Source: Coix lacryma-jobi var. lacryma-jobi
Taxonomy: Eukaryota > Streptophyta > Magnoliopsida > Poales > Poaceae
NCBI GenBank assembly: GCA_009763385.1
Contig: CM019830.1
Coordinates: forward strand, 92,382,649 to 92,446,648
Direction of reading: 5' to 3'
DNA: 64,000 nt
The translations under genes and the position numbers were made by a program. The notes under the pieces are model-generated. The model was not told the DNA's origin, searched no databases, and was given only the letters and a program-made list of their open reading frames with translations. This document shows, piece after piece, positions 55,908 through 64,000 of the stretch (positions are counted from its first letter, which is position 1; each line of letters starts with the position of its first letter).

Positions 55908-57200
55908 GTAAAACGATCGGAGGACATTTGGTTGGTGGATTTCGGTTGCTCGAGGCACATGACCGAAAACACCAAGTGGTTCTCCAGTATTAGTCCTGTT
56001 GCCGGAAAGGAGTTTATCACCTTCGGCGACAATAGCAAAGGTAAAGTGTTGTCTCGTGGGTCGGTGCTAGATAATGAGCACTTTGTGTTGCGTGATGTTG
56101 CTCTTGTTTCCAACTTGCATTTTAACCTTCTTTCTGTTTCGCAACTTTTTGATGATGACTATGAGATTCGTTTTAAGCCGAATCTCAGTTGTATTTTAGA
56201 TCCTCAGGGCAATCTTGTATGTTTGATTTCGCCCTTTGGGAAAGTCTTTCGTGCGAATTTATCGAAGTCGTTTGGGATTTCTCGTTGTCTTTTGGCTGGA
56301 CCTTCCTCCTCTGATCGTTGGAAGTGGCATAGGAGACTCGGTCACTTGAGCTTCGACTTGCTTGCAAGGCTTAGTTCACTTGGCCTAATCCGAGGATTGC
56401 CCAAGTTGTCCATGGAGAAGGATCTTGTTTGCCATTCTTGTAGACATGGGAAAATGGTTGCCGCTCCCCATCATCCGGTGAATCAGGTTATGACCAAGCG
56501 CCCTGGAGAGCTTTTGCATATGGACCTAGTTGGTCCGGCTCGGGTGAGCTCGGTTGGTGGGAAGTGGTACATGCTTGTTGTTGTCGATGACTTTTCGAGA
56601 TATTTGTGGGTTTTCTTTTTAGCCGAGAAAACTGAGACTTTCTCTTTTGCTCGCAATCTGATTTTGCATCTTCAGAATGAGTTCCCTATGAACTCAATGC
56701 GAGCTATTCGAAGTGATAATGGTTACGAGTTTAAAAACTCGGATTTTGAAAAGTTTTGTAACTCTTTGGGTTTGGAGCATCAGTTTTCTTCCCCCTACAC
56801 ACCGCCATAGAATGGTGTTGTAGAGAGGAAGAATCGGACCCTTCTAGAGATGGCCAGGACGATGCTCGATGAACATAGGACTCCTAGGCGATATTGGGCC
56901 GAAGCTATGAACACTGCATGCTATATTTTCAATCGCATTTTTCTCTGAGCTTTCTTGAAAAAGACTTCTTATGAGTTGCGTTTTGGAAAACAACCCAAAG
57001 TGAGTTATTTTAGAGTTTTTGGTTGCCACTGTTTTATACTCAAGAAAGGCAACCTGGATAAATTTGAGTCTCGTTCTTCTGACGGTGTATTTTTGGGTTA
57101 TGACACTCATACTCGTGCATATCGTGTACTTAACCTTGATACTAACCGAGTCAGGGAGACATCCGATGTCACCTTCGACGAGACCATGGTTTGTCGTTCT
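55908..57200 (+). pseudogene. Copia protease and integrase
   Basis: The protease begins EDIWLVDFGCSRHMTEN. Copia proteases have Asp-Ser-Gly here; this copy reads Asp-Phe-Gly, a TCC-to-TTC-type change. Then GAG-pre-integrase with the HHCC finger (HRRLGHLSF...CHSCRHGKM), and the integrase core with the three acidic residues (HMDLVGPARV, RSDNGYEF, GVVERKNRTLLEMA). TAG at 56808-56810 (Gln in relatives) and TGA at 56946-56948 (Arg) break it. The order protease-integrase-RT is Copia. Confidence 0.85.
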
Positions 57201-57579
57201 TCTAGATTTGAGCGTGCATGTGATCATGAGGTTGGCGATCCTCTTTTTGATGACAAGGACGACGGTGCTGAAGGTATGGATGATCCAGCACCACCTCCAC
57301 CTGCTGTACTGCAAGCATCGGCTTCTACTACAACGACCCAGGGCCCCAACCCCTCTTCGTCGACTACTTGGGGGTCGTGGGATCCGCCACCTCGGGCTGT
57401 ACCTTTTGTACCCGAGGGGGCACCAGCTGCTGTTGAGGGGGAGGTTTCTTCAGCTCGGGAGGTGCCACGACACATTCAGCGCCAACACCCGCCTCAACAG
57501 ATGATCGGCAACATCGACGAACGTGTCACTCGGTCAAGGTCACAACAAATCTCTCACTTTGCTCATTCTGCATTTGTTG
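57201..57579 (+). pseudogene. Copia integrase C-terminal linker
   Basis: Open in the RT frame: Pro/Ala/Ser/Thr-rich, low-complexity (PAPPPPAVLQASASTTTTQG), linking integrase to RT, with no fold expected. Ends near ERVTRSRSQQISHFAHSAFV, a conserved lead-in to RT. Confidence 0.65.
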
Positions 57580-59113
57580 CTGATTTTGAACCCCGAAATG
57601 TTGGACACGCTTTATCTGATCCGGATTGGGTCAATGCCATGCATGAGGAGTTAGAAAATTTTGAGAGAAATCGGGTTTGGGTTTTGGTTCCACCTCCTCC
57701 TGAGTGTCACCCTATTGGTACAAAATGGGTTTTCAAAAACAAACAAGGAGAGGATGGCCACATTGTGAGAAACAAGGCCAGACCTGTAGCCCACGGGTAT
57801 AGTCAGAAGGAGGGGATAGACTATAAGGAGACTTTTGCTCCTGTAGCTCGTTTGGAGGCAAGTAGGATACTCTTGGCTTTTGCTGCATCCAAAGGGTTTA
57901 AACTTTTTCAAATGGATGTCAAGAGTGCCTTCCTAAACGGCTACATAGAAGAAGAGGTGTATGTGAAACAACCCCACGGTTTTGAAAATCCCAAGTTTCC
58001 AAACCATGTTTTTAAACTTCACAAAGCTTTGTATGGTTTGAAACAATCCCCTAGAGCCTGGTATGATAGGTTGAAAACCTTTTTGCTTGCTAAGGGTTTT
58101 AAAATGGGATGTGTGGATAAAACACTTTTTCTCCTCAAGCATGGCATTGACACTCTCTTGGTCCAGATTTACGTGGATGATATCATTTTCGGTGGTTCTT
58201 CTCACGCTTTGGTTGCCAAGTTTGCAGATCTTATGAGCAGGGAGTTTGTGATGAGCATGATGGGCGAGTTAACATTCTTCCTTGGGTTGCAAATTAAGCA
58301 ATCCCGAGAGGGGACGTTTGTGCACCAGGGCAAGTATACCAAGGACATCCTGAAGAAGTTCGATATGGTTGAGGCCAAGCCTCTTCCAACACCCATGTCG
58401 ACCACGACGACCCTGGATGCGGACAAGGATGGAGAAGCTGTGGACCAGAAGGAGTACCAGAGTTTGATCGGGTCGCTACTGTACCTAACGACGACATGCC
58501 CGGACATCCAGTTCGCGGTGTGTCTTTGCGCACGATTCAGTCATCGCCGCGCACCTCTCACCGTCAGGTGGTCAAGCGTATTGTGAGGTACTTATGCTTC
58601 ACACCAGAGTTTGGGATTTGGTATTCAGCTTCCTCCACCCTCTCCCTTTGCGGTTATTCTGATGCCTATTTTGCTGGTTGCCGACTTGATCGCAAGTCCA
58701 CTTCTGGGACTTGTCAGTTTATTGGTTCTTCTCTTGTATCTTTGTCTTCTCGCAAGTAGTCTAGTGTCACCCAGTCTACCACAGAGGCTGAGTATGTTGC
58801 TGCGGCTGGCTGCTGTTCTTAATTGCTTTGGATGATGGCCACTTTGCATGATTTTGGTCTGAGCTTTTCTCGAGTGCCTTTACTCTATGACAACACGAGT
58901 GCGATTAGCGTTGCTAAGAACCCCGTGCTGCATTCAAAGACCAAACACATTGATGTGCGCTTTCATTTTCTGCGAGACCACGATGAGAAGGGTGATATCG
59001 ACCTTCGCCATGTCGATAGTCATCATCAGTTGGCAGATATTTTTACCAAGCCTTTGGACCAATCAACCTTTGCCAGGTTGAGAGGTGAGCTTGGTGTGTG
59101 TTTCCCTTTTTAG
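57580..59113 (+). pseudogene. Copia reverse transcriptase and RNase H
   Basis: RT motifs in order: WVFKNKQGEDGHIVRNKARP, DYKETFAPVARLEASRILLA, FLNGYIEEEVYVKQPHGFE, LYGLKQSPRAWYDRL and the catalytic YVDDIIFGG. A one-base loss near 58531 (CARF/QSSP) shifts the frame; RNase H follows with GYSDAYFAGCRLDRKSTSG (the usual DADFAG has Tyr), STTEAEYVAA, NPVLHSKTKHIDVRFHF and the end LADIFTKPL. Stops at 58757 (TAG) and 58820 (TAA) replace Gln codons. The final stop is at 59111-59113. No activity expected. Confidence 0.85.
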
Positions 59114-60400
59114 ATGGGGGAAACATTTTGTCTATTGTATCATAGACCGACTCTTTTTCCTTCGTTTTGTTTAGTCTTTGCATTTCATCATGCATCTTTA
59201 CTTTCTGAGCTTCATGACTATAGTCCTTAGAATGAATCTATGATCTGTCTAGTATGCTCCGATGCTATATGATGATGCTTGTAGCTTATGCTCTTTCTGA
59301 TCACTGATACATGTTGTGAGCTGAGCTATTTTTATAAATGGTGAATTTGCTTAATGAACAAAAAACTTGAAATTGTTCACCATTGAGATTGGCAACTAGC
59401 ATGTGTAGAATGTGTTGAAATCACTTGTGCTTTTCATATAAGCTAGGTTGCTATGTCTCTAGTTCTGAGTCATTCACTTACTTGGTATGTTTATATTCTG
59501 TCATAAAAATTGAACCAAGTTTTAAGTAAATTGAAAAGATCGAGATGGGATTGCTTGTCAACACATCACGGTATCAGGACTGTTTCTCATTGCACTTTGA
59601 GTTAAACTTGAGCCATGTAGTATGTGTATGACCGAAACCGTTGCTTTAAGCTTCTGATTGCTTCTACATAGGCTTCGCACGGTTAAAAAGTTAGGCATTG
59701 ACAAGCTTTCAACCTCTTGCAATCACATGCTAAAATTTGAACTTGTGTGTTTTCACCGCTGCAACTCCGATAAAATTTTGAAAACACAAGTCTATGATTC
59801 ATTCTATAGCATGATGATTGAACTTTGCTAGGGGTAGTTCACTTTGTATACATGTATAGCACTTGTTTGACTTCCTGTCTATACATGTTTAGTGCTATTT
59901 TGATGGTGAATACCTTTTTGGCTAAAATTGCTCATTTTAGTGATCAGTTTGAGCCTTTGCTAGCATGATGTGTATGTTGTTGAGTCATCGGATCAACACT
60001 TTGTAGAGCATCTTTGCATTCTATCGACTATATTCTTGAAGCTACTAACCTGCATTTGTGACTCATATGTATTTTTGCCTTGTTGTGTGCATTTTCAACT
60101 AAGGGGGAGAAATCTTGACAAATCATGTTCCCAGTTGTATGCATTTTTGAAGGGGGAGTTCATGTTTAGGGGGAGTTTGCTCGACTTTTGCTTTGACGAG
60201 CTGCTCAATTGGTTTGGAGCGACTTTCAGCCCATATGTGGTGTTTCATTTGGTTTGGAGCGGTTTGGCTAGTTGTGTTGAGCCTTTGCCTCTTTTTGAAG
60301 GAACTAGCTTGTCTTTGCTTCCCTTGCTCTGACTTTTTCGCTAGCGGTGTTGAGCCCGTTCTACCTCTTCTTGAGGGCTAGCTTTGCTTTGCTTGGTTGT
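59114..60400 (+). other. Copia 3' untranslated region with multiple purine tracts
   Basis: About 1.3 kb without coding sequence. It holds AAGGGGGAGA at 60101 and two further GGGGGAG motifs (about 60151 and 60170), as in SIRE-type elements. By comparison with 9519-10194 the 3' LTR would begin about 170 bp further on, so E inserted just before it. Confidence 0.6.
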
Positions 60401-61922
60401 TGTTGACGCTCACTAAGTGTCATATTCTTAGCATCAACAAGGTCATATAACACAACACAAGAGCCTAAAATCAACCAAAAACCTTTTATAAACTAACGAT
60501 TTCCACTTGTCCTTGAGTTTTATTTTAATGTAGAAAATTGCAGGGTTTTTGAGCAAAAAGACCAAGAGGACCCACCAAGAGGCAAGCACACCCACCTGGG
60601 CTCACTTTGGGCCAAGGTGTGGTGGCGGACGCCAGGGGGGAGAAGCCCAAACTTGCCCCTGCCACGTCACTGATCCAGGGGAGACACCCCACACTCATTT
60701 GCAGCCGTTGCTCACCTAAGTCGGTTCATCCAAGGGCTAAGAAGCAGCGTCACATGGATCATGGCCTAATTGCCCATGTGACGGTTATTGGACAACCCTA
60801 ACCGACTTGGAGGACCTCCTGGATGTCGTTGGTGAAGAGGCAGTGGATCCAAGGGCCCGCGGGGTGGCGGCCGCACCTAGGGCTGGCGCCCGCCACCACA
60901 CTCACCCCCCTGACCTAACCCTAGGTCCCTTAGGCTATAAATAGGACCCCCCGAGCTCATTTGTACTCAGACCTCACCTCATTAGTCCCACTCTCTTGTA
61001 AGTGAAGCTCTGGTGAAGGAACACTCTAGTTGAGAGACTTAGAGTGAGAGCGAGAGTGTAGAAGTGAAGAGCTGGAGTTGTAATAGAGGATCTTCCAAGT
61101 CTCTGGTATAATTCCAAGTCTTTGTTCATTTATCTTAGTGTTCTTCTACTTTCAGCATTTACTTTAATTTCTTTACTTATTGTTCTTGTTGAGTGCTTTC
61201 GATCATAGATAACTTAGTATTTAGTTTATATCTAGTTTGGGTTCTTCGCTGAGTAATCAGTGCTCTAGTTTTGGACGCAAGATTAGAGTAGTATATATTA
61301 GTGTAAGCGCGGTGCTTAGACTAGTTATACCTTAGTTTGTGGCTAGCCCCCCGGATAGCTGTGGTAGGAAACAGGTGGTGACAGCCCTGGGAGCCTTGAA
61401 TTCCACCACGTAGTTGGGTTAGTTCTTAAATCATAAACCTCGTTGTGCACGTCTGAGGTAAATAGTCCAGAGGGTGTGTACGGTTCGAAGAACTAGATAA
61501 ACTCTTTATTGCTAAGTTAGTTGCGATCGTAAGTGTGTAGGGAAACATTAATCTGTTCATCGGCCAGACCCTGCCGATTTAGTTTAGTAGTAGTTAGTCT
61601 TTCTTTTCTTTTTAGTAGTAGTAGAAACCAACCCCCATTCATACATCTCGATCAACCCTGCTAGAATCACTAGTTGTTCATAGCAGTCCTAGTGTTAGTT
61701 CTGCCATCGTAGCTTCCCTGTGGAAATAAATACGATACTCGGTTACTCCCGAGTGAAGTGCTACAATAGACTTATTCTGTGCGCTTGCGGAACCTACCAA
61801 TAGTCATACGAATAGTTAGTTATACTTCTTACATTAAGAAGTACCAACAAACCTTTCTGGCGCCGTTGCCGGGGATAGATTCCATAGTCTACTCCTAGTG
61901 ACGACGTTAGCAAGAGTCAACA
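60401..61922 (+). repeat. Element E 5' LTR
   Basis: TGTTGACGC...GAGTCAACA with TATA box at 60936-60943 and an internal PBS-like copy at about 61859. The first GC palindrome pair is partly deleted (about 60620-60640). Confidence 0.9.
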
Positions 61923-61930
61923 AGCATTTC

Positions 61931-61948
61931 TGGCGCCGTTGCCGGGGA
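61931..61948 (+). other. Primer binding site, tRNA-Asp type (element E)
   Basis: TGGCGCCGTTGCCGGGGA, perfect, eight bases after the LTR end. Confidence 0.85.
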
Positions 61949-62050
61949 CGCAATTGGCTAGAATTAACTCTTTGTGATTTCTATTGAATTAACCCCCGTA
62001 GTTCTAGCGGGTATATATATTGTTCGTTGTTTGTGATCGTTCAAGTAGTC

Positions 62051-64000
62051 ATGGCCGGATTCAATCTTCCGAGCGACTATCAAGAAGATCCCGAGGCTAT
62101 TCTTAGGAGAGCGAGAGCTAATCTCACTCCTCCGAGGAAGATCCTGGAGCTTCATGAGAGGAGTTCGTTGAGACAAGAACCCCAGTCAAGAGTGACTGAC
62201 GAACCAAGCTGCTCCAACGATCAATCAACATCGACGTCGACCAAAACACTCTGTGAGTATTCCATGCCTACTCTTGCTCACATTCCAGTGTTACCTTCTA
62301 CTAGTAATGTAGATTTTGAGCTTAAACCTCACTTAATACGTATGGCTCAAGCTATTGCATTTAATGGCAAACCTTCCAAGGATGCCAATGCTCACCTCCG
62401 GAATTTTCTGGAGATATGTAGTACAATTTTTGTGCAGGGAGTTTCGCAGGATGCCATCAGACTTCGTCTTTTTCCATTTCCATTAGTGGAAAAAGCGAAG
62501 CAGTGGTTTCTCTTCAACTCTGGACACCTGCTGACGTGGGTGAGATGCGCGGATCAATTCCTCAACAAGTTCTGCTCGATAAGTCGGACTATTCTTTTCC
62601 GTAGCAAGATTTCCAACTTTGGACAGGGAGACGAAGAAACAATCACTGAAGCTTGGGAGAGACTACAAGAGTATGTTGAATACTGTCCTCACCATGGTAT
62701 GCAAGACTGGTACTTGATCCAGAGCTTCTACCATGGACTCCAGCAAGAATCTCGACAACACATTGATGCTGCCGCCGGAGGTGCATACCTCTCTCTCACT
62801 GTAGAGAAGGCAACCAAATTGATCGAGACAATGGTGGCGAATCTAGGATGGACAGAAAAATGTGCTAGAGGTATGTTTGAAATTAAGCAAGCTGATTCTG
62901 TTACCCTGCAAACTTTGATAAAATTGCTAGAGCAAAGGATAAATGAGAAGAGAGATCGTGCTGCAAAGGAGTACTATGCCAAGCAAAGAGCCGCTTCGTC
63001 AAGTGAAGGTCAAGCAGAAACTAAGAAAGAGGATGCCAAATCCCTTCTTAATAATGGTGGCTATGGAGAACCTCCAATTCCAATGATCCCACAATGGAAT
63101 AATAAAGGTATGCCTCAAACCTCCGTATTTGATTCTCCTATTAGAAAATTAGTTTCTAATCAAGGTAGAATTAACGATAGCATAAGTAATAAATTAATTG
63201 AACATGATAAAATGTTAGAAGGAATTTATGCTAAACTGAAAGATTTTTCTGAAGCATTTAAGGAACAAATTAATTTTAATAAGAGATTAGAGCAAAAAGT
63301 AGATATCATTAAATCTCAAATTAAATACTATGAGGAGGTAAAAGCTGTAACCACGAGAGGTGGTAAATCCACTCGTGATCCCCTCATCCTAATTTAGTTC
63401 CTAGTAGTAATACTGCTGCAAAGAAAAATATTGTTAATGTTGAAGAAGACGAAGAAGAGGAGACCCCAGCTGAACCTTCATCCAAGGTACGAACTGCTCC
63501 TCATGAATTCTATGATACACATGTATTACCTTTTCCAGATCGAAACAGAAATCCGATGGAAGACGACCAATTCAAGAAATTCGTCGAGGTAATTCAAAAA
63601 GTATATAAACATGTGCCATTTATTGACGCTATGCAGGTTCTAACTTATGCAAAATATTTGAGAGACATGCTCAATAAGAAGAAACCAATTCCATGTAGGG
63701 ATGTGGTTAAATTGACCGAAGATTGCAGTGCGGTCATTTTAAACCAACTCCCAGAAAAGAAGAAGGACCCAGGAAACCCAACGATCGCATGTTCAATTGG
63801 AGAGCAGCACTTCGAGCATGCACTCTGTGATCTGGGAGCAAGCGTCAGCGTCATGCCCAAGGTAATATATGATAAATTAAATCATCATACCTTGTCCCCT
63901 ACTTCTATGTGTTTGCATCTAGCCAATCAATCGCTCCGATATCCCGCGGGAATAACAGAGAATATTCCGGTGAAAATCCGGAATCTCTTTGTCCCGGTGG
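62051..64000 (+). pseudogene. Gag-protease polyprotein, element E (partial)
   Basis: Best-kept Gag of the three copies: one open frame from MAGFNLPSDYQEDPEAILRR at 62051 to 63397, without the stops seen in A and B (Trp present where A has TGA). A one-base deletion near 63381 (CGTGATCCCC against CGTGATCCACC) shifts the frame; the protease then reads on in the next frame to the window end, with DLGASVSVMPK (Asp codon at 63829). An in-frame ATG exists upstream at 62027; 62051 is preferred because it is where A, B and E all align. The remainder is outside the window. Confidence 0.85.

Larger units (their letters stand above)
10195..60400 (+). mobile_element. SIRE/Maximus-type Copia element, host of the nest
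   Basis: Truncated 5' LTR, PBS, gag (12268-12320, 21531-21826, 53623-55871), protease-integrase (55908-57200), RT-RNase H (57580-59113) and 3' untranslated region (59114-60400). Removing A with one TGTAT and B with one AGTAT rejoins the gag frame (NYVY/WKMRM and HKREY/EN). Integrase before RT defines Copia; the long Gag with two zinc-knuckle-like motifs and the GGGGGAG motifs downstream of pol fit the SIRE/Maximus lineage (Ji/Opie-like). Its 3' LTR must lie right of the window, beyond E. Many stops and frameshifts make it the oldest layer of this nest. Confidence 0.8.
60401..64000 (+). mobile_element. Element E: Athila-like element, 5' part
   Basis: Third member of the A/B family, cut by the window end: LTR 60401-61922 (1522 bp), PBS, gag-protease. 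The left flank ends GGTTGT; the right TSD is outside. The same family is present three times in one Copia element, always in plus orientation. Confidence 0.85.

Noticed and set aside
1..64000. tRNA genes or CRISPR arrays
   Set aside because: The tRNA-like matches are primer binding sites at LTR borders or their internal copies. The hairpin arrays lack constant repeats with unique spacers, and the DNA is eukaryotic.

Overview
This window is nuclear DNA from a grass (Poaceae, probably panicoid; this is inferred from the retroelement types and one host-gene fragment, since no single-copy gene is intact). It is almost entirely nested LTR retrotransposons, with no CRISPR, rRNA, tRNA or working host gene seen.

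Layout. (1) 1-5890, minus strand: the 5' half of a Tekay/Del-like Gypsy element (element 1): LTR 1404-5890, PBS, an extra ORF whose N-terminus copies the histone H3 tail (451-1029), and the start of gag, cut by the window edge. (2) 5893-6117: the C-terminal end of a purple acid phosphatase gene, touching the LTR. (3) 6118-7416: no gene seen. (4) 7417-10194, minus strand: LTR plus 3' untranslated part of a SIRE/Maximus-type Copia element. (5) 10195-60400, plus strand: a second SIRE/Maximus Copia element, decayed, split by three insertions of one Athila-like family (A, B, E).

Nesting, fixed by target-site duplications (TSDs). A (12321-21530, TSD TGTAT) and B (21827-53617, TSD AGTAT) sit 296 bp apart in the Copia gag, in the same orientation. 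B's own 3' LTR was hit twice: by C (29551-37016, minus strand, TSD GTGTC, a gag-protease-only Athila-like element) and by D (37507-52540, plus strand, TSD GCCGC, now GCCAC on the left, a nearly full-length Tekay/Del chromovirus with 4.2 kb LTRs). E (60401 to the right edge) is a third member of the A/B family. Order of events: Copia first, then A, B and E, then C and D inside B.

How the parts work together. A, B and E carry a tRNA-Asp-type PBS and Gag-protease; A and B also carry a 554-codon ATHILA-type second ORF, but no reverse transcriptase or integrase, so the family must borrow those enzymes. D carries Gag, protease, RT, RNase H, integrase and a chromodomain-like tail, all with stops or frameshifts. 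D and element 1 share the most unusual feature of the window: between PBS and gag, in sense, lies an ORF that begins MARTK(Q/E)TARK, the histone H3 N-terminus, continues into coiled coil and ends in an acidic tail. Both H3-like ORFs and both gag ORFs start directly after a good 3' splice acceptor, which suggests alternative splicing of the genomic RNA. Many premature stops are C-to-T type changes (CAG to TAG, TGG to TAG/TGA, CGA to TGA), as expected for methylated, silenced elements.
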